Assembly (NCBI GenBank): GCA_028671895.1
Contig: CM053806.1
Span: forward strand, 19,107,001 to 19,171,000
Source: Oenanthe sinensis
Taxonomy: Eukaryota; Streptophyta; Magnoliopsida; Apiales; Apiaceae
Direction of reading: 5' to 3'
Length of the DNA: 64,000 nucleotides
Position numbers and translations under genes: made by a program. Below the pieces are notes generated by a model. It searched no databases. It saw nothing but the letters and a program-made list of their open reading frames with translations, and was not told the DNA's origin. Position 1 is the stretch's first letter. Each line of letters opens with the position of its first letter. Below are positions 1 through 10,953 of this stretch, one piece after another.

Positions 1-59
1 TATGTTCTAGAGAAATTTAATACTTAAATTATATATATATATATATTATATAATAAATT

Positions 60-257
60 TATTTATTTTAATGATCGGTTCGGTTCGGTTTTTTTCGGTT
101 CGGTTTTGACCTATAACCGGAACCGGAACCGAAAGTCTCGGTTTTTAAAAATCAAAAACCGCAACCGCCGGTTTGGTTTCGATTTCGGTTTTTTCGGTTC
201 GGTTTTCGCCGGTTTCGGTTCGGTTTCGGTTTCAATTCGGTTTTTTGCTCACCCCTA
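60..257. repeat. CGGTT/AACCGG-rich low-complexity block, possible hAT-like end
   Basis: Degenerate iterations of CGGTTCGGTTT and related units. The block ends in GCTCACCCCTAG, which resembles the CACCCCTA end seen on many plant hAT-type elements. The partner end would lie left of the window, so no complete element can be drawn. No coding potential is seen. Confidence 0.5.
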
Positions 258-402
258 GTATTATGTATATATTAGTCTATATATTTAGGGATTTTATTTT
301 TCTAACAAATAAAACGATGTCGATTTATAAAAAAAAATAAAAATTATTTTTTTTCCAGCGTATGCCATGGCCTACCCTGGCCCAACGTTCCCTCCGCCCC
401 TG
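258..402. mobile_element. Terminal fragment of a DNA transposon abutting Gypsy gag
   Basis: AT-rich DNA ending in CCTCCGCCCCTG, similar to the CAGGGGCGGAG terminal repeat of plant hAT elements read on the other strand. Just to its right the minus strand resumes gag coding sequence, so this marks where the Gypsy relic is cut off. The other end is not identified. Confidence 0.35.
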
Positions 403-534
403 GTTGTGATAGCAGTATCCAAGTTACATGATGTGATATATACCTTCTCTACATTGAACATGGCTACATAATCCCTTAAGGACTCTCCTCTACTACATTG
501 TTTGACTCGGTAAAGGTCGTCTATAAGTTTCTAT
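403..534 (-). pseudogene. Gypsy gag fragment, downstream part split off by Copia insertion
   Basis: The minus strand encodes a recognisable plant Ty3/gypsy Gag stretch (SLRDYVAMFNVEKV), the segment that normally follows the region at 3653-4480. It abuts the Copia insertion at 534/535 and ends near 402 against a DNA-transposon-like end. No zinc knuckle, protease or reverse transcriptase follows, so only part of gag survives. It is non-functional. Confidence 0.6.
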
Positions 535-1147
535 TGTTGGGGATATGTATGTAGTCACAAAGGGTTAGACAAAAAATTGAGCAGAGTATATGACATCTTA
601 TGTGATGAAAATAAAAATAGGGAACAAATCAAAATTTATCAGATGAAAATCAAGACAACTTATCTGAATAACAGTCGTGGCGTGAACTTAATCACTGCAC
701 TAAAGTTGAATTTGCCCCGCTACATACACACGGACTCATGGCAATCAACCTCCAGCGTTACATGACATATGTCTCACTGGTGTAGTACAGGGAAACAGAT
801 TGAGAACTCTCTTGATCATTGCCCATAAACTTGTTTATATAAAATATATGAGACTTCTCTTTTGTTGTCTTCTCAAAAAATACTAGAGGACAAAACCTCT
901 TTCTGATAGTGATCAGAACTTGCCACTCTTGTAGAACCCTTCTTTTCATATCGATCAAACTTTTCAAAAACCCATCTCTAGAAGACTAGAGAGCCACTAG
1001 TATTTAAAAGAAAAAGTTAAGACAAATCAAAAGTCTAAAAAATTTGAAAAGTCTCACATATAAATTAATATATATATATATATATATATGTTATTTTTAT
1101 TTTGAAGCAAACTAAACATTGGAATAATATTTATATAAATTCCAACA
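535..1147 (-). repeat. 3' LTR of the Copia element
   Basis: TG...CA-bounded repeat, near-identical to 3041-3652. The short plus-strand open frame inside it (577-765) recurs in the other LTR and is not a gene. A (TA)n run lies at 1069-1088. Confidence 0.88.
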
Positions 1148-1859
1148 ATTCCCCACATGATTCAAAAGGAAAAAATAGATGTTTTATGGGCAATGGATAA
1201 TCAGTTTATTAAGTATCAATGTCTTGTGGACTTGAATTGATACCTAGTGCATATAAGTATGTTCCACAACCATGTTAGGTGAAACAAATTCTTGAACCTC
1301 TCATGGTAGTTAGTGAAAACATATATGCGCACTAAAACATTTCTCAAATCAAAAGTGTTCTCGCAGGACATTAACATTGATAATGTCAATCACAATTTTA
1401 TTATAAGATGCCCCACATTGTAGCTGAATATTCATGAATGCTCTAGAGTCCTTAGCCTAGAGTATCTCATAGGGGATTAGACGTAACCCCCACATTCACA
1501 TAGGTAAGTTCATCAAGTTTGTATTGTCTCAAACCACCTTACAAGGTTATGAACTTATTAAGAACATTAGTTCATCCTAACACATATGACAATAAAGAAT
1601 ACTACATCACTTTATTAATAGGAATGGTAGTAGTATTACATAAACATGAGTTCTTTTGTAATTTCGTTTGACCCATTGAACTTAGACATTCCTAAGATGG
1701 GTATCCATCACAATTCACTCCACAATAGGCTTCAAACCCATTCCTATTTGTGTTAACTCTAGCACCATGCAAAGGTCATAAACTTGAGTTCTTTTGTGAT
1801 TCATCACAATTCACTCCACGATAGGTACCAAAACCTATTTTGTGCCAACTCTAGCAACA

Positions 1860-2570
1860 AATGACCTTTGCTGAGAGAATCTGCAGTATTCATCTCATAC
1901 TCTTTATACACAAGTGATATCATATTATTACTGATCAGATTTACACATTAACATGTCTTAGACGTTTATGCCTTCTTTTTATTATAGATTTAAATTTTGC
2001 CAACCTTTGCAAATCATACAATACCAATCACTTTTCTTGAAATACAAACTCAATATTTGTCATATAAACACATGCACCATTTATTAATATTAGCAAAAAT
2101 TTACAACCCCCACAGCAAAATAAAGTGAATATCGAAAGTATTTACCTCAAAATTATAATTTGATTAAATACCTTGAACATCTTTTCAACATAATGAGACT
2201 GATTTAAGTCAACCCATGTGAATTCCTAATAATTCACATTTACCTTTTCTAAGCCCTTCATATCAAAGCAAGAAGTTAGGAAGACATTGCTTGTGTTAAG
2301 CACATTATATTGTACCAAATATTAACACATTATCCATATAAAAATGTATGATCACACAACCAAATTAATCAAATTTGGAATAAACATAAGTCTCAGAATC
2401 ATTTACCTGAAAACAATTAGAGGTGATGGTTTTATAAAATTTTCCATACCGGACTTTGGGTGTTTGCCTAAGACCATATAATGATCAAGTTTGCATACTT
2501 TGTCTTGGACAACACATCCCTCTAGATGCTTCATATTTATCTCCTCTCACCTAAAAATTCTTCTTCAATT
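1860..2570 (-). pseudogene. Copia reverse transcriptase / RNase H remnant
   Basis: Minus-strand translation in several frames gives Copia RVT_2 landmarks in order: KVCKLDHYMV followed by a decayed GLKQ-type segment (about 2440-2510), QVNDSETYVYSKFD (about 2360-2410), YMDNVLIFGT in place of the catalytic YVDD box (about 2311-2340), LNQSHYVEKMFKVF (about 2169-2210), and NTADSLSKG from the RNase H end (about 1866-1892). Frameshifts and stops separate them. The second aspartate of the YVDD motif is replaced (MDN), so the enzyme would be dead even without the frameshifts. Confidence 0.8.
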
Positions 2571-3040
2571 AAAAATTAGTAATAAAAGAAGATCCAAAAC
2601 TTGTCTCAATTCTAGCCTTTTTACTCATTCTAGGCTCATGAGTGTCACAAGATATAGACAAAGAAGATGTATGAGGCAAACATGACAGTCACTTTCATAG
2701 GAAATATATGCTAAAAAATTAAACATCTCCATATGAACCAAAATCAGATGCAAATGAGTTAATATGTAGCACCATCAAGTCAACAAAAAATATCATTTAT
2801 ACATATATTCAAATATGCATACGAAAAGTTAACTAAAGACTACACATATATATTAAAGATACTTCTCGAAAAATATCATATCTCACTCGAGCATATCATC
2901 AAACAAGTTGCAAGCACATCTTGCATTATATACTCTTACATAAATAACTCACACATCATCACAAGTAAAAAATAGTCATTTGAGCTCAATCTCCATACAT
3001 AGATATAAATTTGTCTAATACACAAACTTCAACTTTAGAA

Positions 3041-3652
3041 TGTTGGGGATATGTATGTAGTCACAAAGGGTTAGACAAAAAATTGAGCAGAGTATATGAC
3101 ATCTCATGTGATGAAAATAAAAATAGGGAACAAATCAAAATTTATCAGATGAAAATCAAGACAACTTATCTGAACAACAGTCGTGGCATGAACTTAATCA
3201 CTGCGCTAAAGTTGAATTTGCCTCGCTACATACACACGGACTCTTGGCAATCAACCTCCAGCGTTACACGACATCTGTCTCACTGGTGTAGTACAGGGAA
3301 ACAGATTGAGAACTCTTTTGATCATTACCCATAAACTTGTTTATATAAAATATATGAGACTGCTCTTTTGTTGTCTTCTCAAAAAATACTAGAGGACAAA
3401 ACATCTTTCTAATAGTGATCAGAACTTGCCACTCTTGTAGAACCCTTCTTTTCATATCGATCAAACTTTTCAAAAACCCATCTCTAGAAGACTAGAGAGC
3501 CACTAGTATTTAAAAGAAAAAGTTAAGACAAATCAAAAGTCTCAAAAATTGAAAAATCTCACATATAAATTAATATATATATATATATATATATATAATT
3601 TTTCTTTTGAAGCAAACTAAAAATTGGAATAATATTTATATAAATTCCAACA
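3041..3652 (-). repeat. 5' LTR of the Copia element
   Basis: Direct repeat partner of 535-1147, bounded by TGTTGG and CCAACA and followed by the TCTAT target duplication at 3653-3657. A (TA)n run near 3572-3596 accounts for the small length difference. Confidence 0.88.
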
Positions 3653-4480
3653 TCTATAACTTTCTGCTATTAGCAAATTGCTCTACAAATATGTTAGTTA
3701 GTTGAGCAAATGACAAGATTGAGTTGTTAAGGAGGTGTGTGTATCATTGAAAAGTTGGTTCAACCGAACTTGATCCGAAGACTTTACACATACAGGCTTC
3801 ACTGAGTTCCATATGAATAGAAATCATGAACATCATTTGCTTGTAACTAGTAATATGGTCATTTGGATCTATTGTGCAATTATACATCTTCATGGTTGGA
3901 TATACAAACTTCTTAGGCATTTCCACGAAGGAAATATTGTCCATGAATGAAGAATCCGTGAAACTACTTGGTAGACTCTTCTTGATGGGTGCATGACTCC
4001 TGGAATGCGCCTGATAAGAGCTTCCATGTCCCCAAGTTTTCTTGCTACCATTTGTTCAACAAGCTCTTCTTGTGTGATAGTCTTATTATTTGCTGCAAGA
4101 GTAACCGGAGATGTCTCAGTAGATGTGACATTAACAATATTGTTAGAGGTTACCTAATTGACATCCTTCATGCCATAGGATTCCCCAGGACCCTCCGTGG
4201 GTGGAGTTAATTGAATGTTAGATGCCTTACTGGTGTGCCTATTAGAGTTGAATCCAGAGCTTGCATTGGACCAACGGTCGGATCAACTTTTCCTATTTGT
4301 GTAGCACTCAGTCGACTGGCTTTCAAGGACTCCACTTTCGAGCGTAGAGTTGCATTTTCCTTACAAAATGATATGTTCTCCTAATGCATGGTTTGGAGAT
4401 TGTTGTTAGTCTCTTTAATTTACTCCATCAAGGCAGGAAGCTTGGCTGAGACGTTGATCTCTCCTTCTTCTCCATTAGTC
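3653..4480 (-). pseudogene. Ty3/gypsy gag, upstream part, interrupted by the Copia element
   Basis: The minus strand carries a plant gypsy Gag. A likely start lies near 4480 (MTNGEEGEINVSAKLPALM). A charged N-terminal region follows, and then the clearest piece at 3744-3944 (EMPKKFVYPTMKMYNCTI, ITSYKQMMFMI, ELSEACMCKVFGSS), typical of Retrotrans_gag proteins. Several stops and frameshifts break the N-terminal part. The frame reaches the Copia boundary at 3653 and resumes at 534, so this is the host of the nested insertion. No LTR or primer site was recognised upstream of 4480. Confidence 0.72.
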
Positions 4481-5017
4481 ATGGAGACGACGTCAGACTA
4501 TAGACGCAAGAAATCTACAGTCACGTGGATCGGTACGAGAACGACACATGTCAACCAAAAACAACAAACAAGGAAAGAACGTTAGGCCCAAGGGACACAT
4601 GGGATGATGAGATTATGTGACGATTTTAAAATCGCTAAACAAATTCCAAAATTTTTGAGAGAATGAATAATTTTTTAATAATAAAATTGTTTATTTTTTA
4701 TCAAAGTAAAAAAATGTGGCATTTGTGTCACCCAAACATTTAATTCATGAGTGTATCATAATTTTATATTATAAATATTATACATATATATATATATAAG
4801 AAATAATTATTTTACATTTATTACAAAATAATATAATTTTTATTACAAAAATGTAATATAATAAAAAATTAATAATTTTAAATTTAATAAAAAAATATCT
4901 TAATATTTATGTATGATAATATATTTAAAGATGGTGTAGTTGCTCTGTTGAAATGCTTCCCCCGCTCCACTTGATTTAAAGACAAATAAATAGATCTCCT
5001 GGTACTCCCTCTTTTGT
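4481..5017. other. AT-rich stretch, no gene seen
   Basis: Probably the untranslated leader of the Gypsy relic on the right of gag, followed by AT-rich DNA with short A/T runs. No supported ORF, LTR boundary or RNA gene. Confidence 0.5.
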
Positions 5018-5510
5018 TCGGTTCAAATGATTTTATATTTGGTTTTAATCGGTTTCAAGTTATTATCGGATCTAATATTTTGAATTATTTTTGGTTAAAT
5101 TTTTAATTGGCTTAATTTAAGGTTTGGATTGATTTTTGGATCATTATCGAATAATATAATCAGATATATAAAATCGGTTTTCGGTTTCATGTAATTTAGT
5201 ACGATTCTCTGATCCGGACCCATTTTAATACGTATAGTTATACATAGACCTGATAAAATGGGTCTGGATCCGAAAAATCGAACCGAAATTCATGGAACCG
5301 AATTTGATTTTATATCCGAAATTACATAATCTGATAAATATCCGAAATCCGATTTTATATCCGAAATTACATAATCCGATAAATATCCGAAAACCGATTT
5401 GATCCAAATCGAAAATTACCCGAACCGAAAATTTAACCAAAAATAATTTAAAATACTAGACCCGATAATGACTTGAAACCGATTAGAACCGAATCCAAAA
5501 TCATCTGAAC
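5018..5510. repeat. Large imperfect inverted repeat
   Basis: The left arm (about 5025-5220) and right arm (about 5258-5510) are reverse complements with scattered mismatches. For example, TCGGTTTCAAGTTATTATCG on the left pairs with the complement of CGATAATGACTTGAAACCGA on the right. They meet around GGACCCATTTTA / TAAAATGGGTCT at 5216-5270. The right arm holds an extra 45-bp tandem duplication (about 5306-5395). It could fold into a long hairpin if transcribed. The short minus-strand ORF across it has a repeated 15-residue unit that merely reflects the 45-bp repeat. Confidence 0.7.
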
Positions 5511-6125
5511 CGAATATGACTCGAATTACGAGATCTGATTCAATATAAATACGAATTATATCAAATTAGAAAAGAGATTAATTGAATTTTAATCTAAATT
5601 TTTAGTTATATTTTAATGATTCATAGTATATTGTATTAACCCACTTTTTATTTATTAAATTAATCTATTCTTAAGCAAAATGCATATTTAAAATAATTTT
5701 ATATCAAAAAATTAAAATAATTATTTAATCAAAATTTATTTTATTTTATATTTTATCTAATATATTTAATAATAAGATGATTTTTTTAAATCTCACAAAT
5801 TAAAAATAGAAGGGGAAAGATAATGAATAAATTATTACTTCAACAAACGTATTTAACGACTTTTATTTTAGTTTTACTATAATTAAAAACTAATTCAAAA
5901 TTAATTTAGGTTTTATTTTTCCGATCCGAAATAATCTGATATTGATCCGAAATAATGAAATCAGAACCGAACTTAATCTGATATTGATCCAAAATTTAAT
6001 CGATTTTAATCCAAATTAGATCCGATCCAAATTAAATCTAATCCGAACAGTACTCCAAATATATATGAACCAAAAATTGATCTGATCCGAATGGAAACAA
6101 TCCGGTTATCCAAATTGACAGGTCC
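5245..6125. mobile_element. hAT-like non-autonomous element, 881 bp
   Basis: It begins TAGACCTG and ends CAGGTCC, which are inverted ends. It is flanked by AGTTATACA (5236-5244) and AGTTATATA (6126-6134), an 8-9 bp target duplication with one mismatch. The interior is rich in GATCCGAA-like units and has no transposase. The left side shares the inverted-repeat sequence with the adjacent DNA at 5018-5220, so a second copy in opposite orientation may be fused to it. Confidence 0.55.
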
Positions 6126-6134
6126 AGTTATATA

Positions 6135-7285
6135 GTACTTTCAAAATTGCTCGAAACAATTTTTCCAACTTTTTAAAAAATTTAATTGAAAATAGATAAT
6201 TAATATATTAATAATTAAAAAATAAAAATCGTAAAGCCCAAGTTGATGGGCCCTAATTAAAGCTAGAGTAAATTACTTACCAATACACAAATTGAAATCT
6301 CTGTCTCTCTCTCACATTGCTATATATATCTCTCCCTCCATTGAGCGATAACTTAAACAAGTAATTATATATTTTTTTGACAAACAAAATTTAATGCATC
6401 CATTAACATACTCGAATACAGCTGAGACAAACCATTAAACTAACAATACAACCTGACTCGGAAACAAATAAACGAGTTAAACAAATAGCCGTTTTGTTTT
6501 CAGATCGCTTAACATATAGAATAAAATTCTTTGAATTAAAAAGGATTAACCCTGAAACTAGTACCATCACAATTAACCTTCACATATAAGGCACATGTAG
6601 CCCAATATTCAAAAATTTTAGTTATATCAACTAAAATTGGGGAAACAGATGCTCCCAAAATTATTAATGTGAAAGATGAGATTTTACGATATTCACCACG
6701 GTCCCAGATTCGATGAAAAATTTCAGATCTCCCCAAAAACCATATAAACCAATTTCAACTATACCAACACAAAAACACACAAATACTTCAAATAAAACCT
6801 ACCAACACCCAAAAAGATGAGTATAGCCTTGATAACAAGGCACCAATAAGATTTTACCCAAAAAGAATGTTTTTCGAAACTTTTGGAGCAAGATCTTGAA
6901 TTTATTAAAGAAAACTGGAAAATGGAAGAGAGGATAGAAGAGCAAAGGGGTTTAAATGGTGAAAGGATTGTAGATATGGGAAACGGAGAAGGGAAGAGCT
7001 GGCTAGAATCCTAGACCTAGAGATGGAGTCGACTCTAATGAGAGAGAGAGAGTATGGTTTTTTCAAGTAATTATATTTAGTTGTGTATGTAGGAGTTTGG
7101 TTACTGCATACTTGTTTAATTTACCATGGTCGTCACGAGATCGATGTCCAAAACTAATACCATAGTAACCAGATCAATGTCCAAAACTCATACCAAATAT
7201 GTTTTATTCAATTTTAACTAATTATTAAATTCATGTGAATCTGGTTTCTCGACTAAGAATGCTTTTTTGTTCTGTTTTGATTAAG
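6135..7285. other. No confirmed gene; possible 5' region of the 7286 gene
   Basis: A CT-rich run near 6299-6345, a GA run near 7041-7055 and a short direct duplication near 7130-7193 (ATGTCCAAAACT twice). An ATG in good context (ACCATGG, 7123-7129) opens a short frame with the duplicated TRSMSKT peptide. I cannot splice it to the exon at 7286, because the phase does not match. The minus-strand ORF at 6536-6736 has no recognisable domain. Confidence 0.4.
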
Positions 7286-7964
7286 GATTGCTGTGACTGT
7301 CAATCACAAAATTGCCAAGGAGAGGATGGTAGAATTTTCCTGGTCTAAGTAAGTTTTTACCCAATTTTTGTTAATTTGATATATTGATAAACACAAAGTT
7401 GCTGAGAGAACCCGTTATATATATTTATTATGATTTAGGAATGCTGTGAAAATTGATGAGACCTCAAGTGGAGAACCCATTTGGTTGTCAGACTGGACAA
7501 TAGATTATGATGCTATGATCCCTTTCACGTAAAATTTTACTTTTGTTTTTTTCCCTATTCAGTCTTTACTTTGTAGGGTTTGATACGGTTTTGTTTAATT
7601 ACACGAACAAGGAGTATTTGAAAAGATATTACGAGGTGCATCCACCATGCACAACCAGACTGGTAACATATCCTTTTTCCATGTAGCAGCTCTTTATTAT
7701 CAATTTCTTTCTAAATCAATGTTATTGCTTTCTTCATGCTTTTTTTCAGATACCGCGGGAGGTCGACTTTGCCGGACAGTTAGAATGGCAACAAAAGAGC
7801 GCTACTGTAAGTAAATTTGTTTAAAAGCAACTTTCCATCAAGTAAGATGACATCTCTAATTTCCCTCCTGTTTCATTCTTTTTCAGGAGAAAGCTACATG
7901 GATTGCATTGGTCAAGGAAATGAAGGCTGAGAAATTGAGTGCCGCTAAATCTTTTATCTATTAG
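7286..7964 (+). CDS. Unidentified plant gene, 3' part, five exons in consistent phase
   Basis: Five exons splice cleanly: 7286-7348, 7439-7528, 7563-7662, 7750-7806 and 7887-7964. Every intron starts GT and ends AG, and the phases agree throughout (2, 2, 0, 0 at successive junctions). The result is one frame of about 129 residues ending at TAG 7962-7964. It contains IDETSSGEPIWLSDW (exon 2), NYTNKEYLKRYYEVHPPC (exon 3), REVDFAGQLEWQQKS (exon 4) and KATWIALVKEMKAEKL (exon 5). An in-frame TGA sits just before the first exon's acceptor, so at least one upstream exon is required but was not found. I do not recognise the family, and I see no membrane segment. The conserved splicing argues for a real or only recently truncated gene rather than chance. 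The coordinates given include introns. Confidence 0.6.
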
Positions 7965-8257
7965 TTTCTTTGGGAATGGAACTCTCTTTTTTGCAAAATC
8001 TTGAAACGTGGCAGATGTCTTGTCTGGTGTGTGGTCCTCACTACTTTCACAACTTTCTTATCTGGGATTATAGTAGAACTTGAGCTTTGAGTTGCTACCC
8101 TCTCTATGTTCTTTCTTCCTGTGTTGAGCTTTAATTTATAATCCATCTATGAAAGATGCAAATGCATCGTGCCTCTGATTGCAAGCGTTGCTGGTGACTA
8201 CCATGCGACATCTGATGTTAGTGTTGATTGAAACTCTCACATACATATGAATATAGT
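7965..8257 (+). other. 3' flank of the five-exon gene
   Basis: Probably holds the 3' UTR of the preceding gene. No exact polyadenylation signal can be assigned. The short minus-strand ORFs here have no domain. Confidence 0.35.
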
Positions 8258-8278
8258 ACTCCCTCCATCTCACAATAA

Positions 8279-8602
8279 GGTTGTGTTCACTTGGTGAGAA
8301 TGGAATTGAATGAAAAATTATAAACAAATTGCATGAAGAATGAAGAATGTATGAGTGAAATTTTAAATGAACACGAGGAGTCTAAATTTTTTATGATGAG
8401 GATTTTAGGAAAATAGCGAAAAAATGGAATGGAACATTCTTTCCAAAACATGTGGGTTAGAATTTTAGTATAAATAATTTGGAATGAAATGAAAGAAATA
8501 ATGAAAATTATAAGCATTTTCCCTAATCTCATCTCACTCAAATAAGAGTATAAACTTCATTTCATTCTCCACTCATTCCATTCAAGTGAAGTGAACACAG
8601 CC
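8279..8602. mobile_element. MITE, 324 bp, GGTTGTGTTCACTT ends
   Basis: Inverted ends GGTTGTGTTCACTT and AAGTGAACACAGCC, with TAA on the left and TTA on the right. The interior is AT-rich and A-biased on one strand, with no real ORF. It lies inside or next to a Stowaway-like end (TACTCCCTCCATCTCACAATAAG at 8256-8279). A second, truncated copy is at 15166-15340. Confidence 0.7.
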
Positions 8603-8610
8603 TTATGGTA

Positions 8611-9020
8611 TTATTGTGACTTTTCTCCACCAACAATTCATTTGCTTTTTGAAATTTATAAATAAATATTTGGTTCCATCGATCCGTCAAGTACCTACTG
8701 AATAAAATAGGGAGATAATTTAATGAAAAAGTGTTGTGTGCCCAGATCTTCCTCGAATGGTCTGAACTTAAGTTTCCACACAGGCTGCTATGAAGTTCAT
8801 GATCACACCACTTTTTTATTTTCATCTCATAGCTTGTAGCATAGCCGTTACCTTGTTCTCCTGTCGGTAATAAGAGATTAATGTTTCGAATCGCAGCAAG
8901 AGTGAGTAAATATCAAAGGAAAAATAATCGGACGCAGTCTAAGCGTTTCAGAGATATAAAGGACCTTCTAACTTAAGAAACTAAGGGGAGAGAAGTTCTG
9001 TAAAAGAATGGGGGTAGAAT
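8611..9020. other. Intergenic, no gene seen
   Basis: Lies downstream of the LURP-one-related gene (minus strand) and holds its 3' flank. The minus ORF at 8562-8825 shows no domain and overlaps the MITE end. Confidence 0.4.
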
Positions 9021-9735
9021 TTACATTCTATTGTTAAGTAATCCATGCACAGCTACAAGAGCCATTATAAACGACTGATCTACACTATGATCCACTTTCA
9101 AGCTTAATACATCTTGTCCTAACGTAACTCCACATGCTGATAGCTTCTGTCTAACTTCAGCAACAATTATCCCTTGGCCATTTATTATTTTGAATTCGGA
9201 CTTTTTACTCGTCATTTCTCCAATCTTGTAAAATTTTGTACTTTGATTCTCATCACTTGCGATAATAACACGATATTCTGAATCTTTCTTCAAGAACTTG
9301 CACCTGTTTGTAACTTCAAACCATGGCTTCTGATTCTTTACTTTTGGACCATAGCCCTTGTAACCATCCCACACACCAAATAATCTCAGTAATTTCTGCA
9401 CAACATACAGATAGATGTATAAGCTTTAGTAAAACACCTTAGAAAAATACAAACACATGCATTATTGTTAGTAAAGTATTATGAATGAGCATACATACCT
9501 TTCGTGAAATTGTACATAGAACATTGCCATGAAGATCCATGAGATAAACTTCATTTCTGCACTTAATATCATAATTATCGATACGATAAACAACTTTTCC
9601 ATTAGAATCATAGACAGTATAGCCATTTCCATTGACTACAAGAGATTTCATCCATATTGTGTACATCTTTCCACTACTAATATTTGTGGTACAAGCAGAG
9701 GATGAAGATGGTTTGCAAGGATAGACCTTTCCCAT
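9021..9735 (-). CDS. LURP-one-related (LOR) protein, two exons
   Basis: Exon 1 is 9735-9499 and exon 2 is 9395-9021, with a 103-bp GT/AG phase-0 intron. Together they encode about 203 residues, the usual length for plant LOR proteins. Landmarks of the LOR / tubby-like C-terminal fold are MYTIWMKSLVVNGNGYTVYD and YRIDNY in exon 1, then EVYLMDLHGNVLCTI just before the intron, and WFEVTNRC and LVAVHGLLNN in exon 2. Residues near 7-19 are Ser/Cys-rich and variable, as in relatives. The start at 9735 is the first ATG, and the N-terminus aligns with family starts. The biochemical function is unknown; the founder LURP1 is linked to basal defence against oomycetes. No stop or frameshift, so probably functional. 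A TATA-like box lies about 200 bp upstream. Confidence 0.93.
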
Positions 9736-9933
9736 GTAAATATCTATATAGCTCAGCCTCAGAATATATCAAAGCTAGCTAGCTTACTTGCTTTGCCTAT
9801 AATTTTTTTTTCAGAAAACTTTACTGTAAGGTTTTGATAATCAAGAAGTGTATATATACATGAGAACTCCAATAAGTAAACTTCTTGAAATATTCTTGTT
9901 AATTAATCATGAAAAGATTATTTTTTAAACTTT

Positions 9934-9945
9934 CTTTATATAGAG
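9934..9945 (-). promoter_or_regulatory. Candidate TATA box of the LOR gene
   Basis: The minus strand reads CTCTATATAAAG, close to the plant TATA consensus, about 200 bp upstream of the ATG at 9735. It would give a 5' UTR near 170 nt. It is a sequence match only. Confidence 0.4.
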
Positions 9946-10945
9946 CTGCCATACTCTTAATAATCAGCCATGTTAAACGCATGTATAAAATGCTAGTATA
10001 TACAACTGTGGGGGTTCCTCATATACGTGGTCAGGCACCGAGGCTGCCTCCTTGAAAAAGTTTTGATAAAATTTCACTATTAAAATTTTTATAAATAAAA
10101 TGTCCCTCGAAAAATTAAATTTTATAAAAATGTATACTTAGAAATAATTTAGCATCCCCTCTAAAAAAAAAATTCGGTCCGTCCTGCATATGGTCCTTCA
10201 TACTAATGTATATTAGGAGTTCGTTTCTCGCAATTTTACTGATAAATTTAAAAATAAATAATATGTTTTGTTATGTGAATCCTCCTCTTGTTTTTTTTTA
10301 AATTTTTTAGCATGCATGTTTACGTGAAATTCAATAATTAATATTTTTGATTAAGTTGGAAAAGTTCAAAAAAAAACCTAATATTATTAAATAGAGGAAG
10401 ATTATTATTTAAGAATAAAAAAAGTAATATACATGATAATAATTACAGTATGTGTGAAGAATACAGATCATAGTATATATGGTTTTTGAACATACATTAT
10501 ACAAATGTTAATGTGCGCCATCCTTATCTTGCCAAGATGAATTTTTGTATTCATGTGGAATAAACGGCCCCGTGTGAATAAATTTATTGAGATGCATATA
10601 GATTCATCAATAATTCGAATTTTATAACATAAAATATTAAAATGTATCTTAAATATCTTCGTGTTGCTAAAAAGTAAACAAAAAGTGAAAGAATAAAAAT
10701 ATAACAAAGAAATATTGGCAGTTGAGAAAGAATATATTAAAGACCGAAAAGTACAAAAAGAAATACGTATTGAATTTGACAATAAAGTGCAAGTGGGTTA
10801 GTAATTTAGTATGCTGGAACTGATATATACTCCTGTATTTTTAATATTTTTAATATCTATTAGACATATTTAGTGCCGACGGTTGTATGTGAAAATCTGT
10901 CACATTTTTAGTTAATTTTCCCAATAATTAAGTGTTAATTTTCGT
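9946..10945. other. AT-rich intergenic DNA, no gene seen
   Basis: Upstream of the LOR gene. The minus ORF at 10468-10782 is low-complexity and has no domain. GCACCGAGGCTGCCTCC near 10036 looks like a decayed repeat fragment but cannot be classified. Confidence 0.4.
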
Positions 10946-10953
10946 CTTGCATG

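Larger units (their letters stand above)
535..3652 (-). mobile_element. Degenerate Ty1/copia LTR retrotransposon, internally deleted
   Basis: Two direct repeats of about 613 bp (535-1147 and 3041-3652), both starting TGTTGG and ending CCAACA, flank a 1.9-kb interior. A 5-bp duplication TCTAT (530-534 and 3653-3657) flanks the whole. On the minus strand a G-rich tract (GTGGGGAAT) precedes the LTR at 1147, as a Copia polypurine tract should, so the element runs on the minus strand. Its interior keeps only the 3' part of pol. No gag, protease or integrase is seen, and no TGGTATCAGAGC-type primer site lies next to 3040. The two LTRs differ at roughly twenty positions by eye (about 3 percent), so the insertion is not very recent. 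Confidence 0.9.

Noticed and set aside
577..3334. Matching short ORFs at 577-765 and 3011-3334 (with minus partners at 758-967 and 3264-3473)
   Set aside because: They lie at equivalent positions in the two LTRs of the Copia element and their similarity reflects LTR duplication, not gene conservation.
5225..5440. Minus-strand ORF with a repeated 15-residue peptide
   Set aside because: The peptide repeat is just the translation of a 45-bp DNA tandem repeat in a decayed transposon end.
6536..6736. Possible small minus-strand gene
   Set aside because: No domain, no splice partner and no codon-level evidence; cannot be distinguished from chance.
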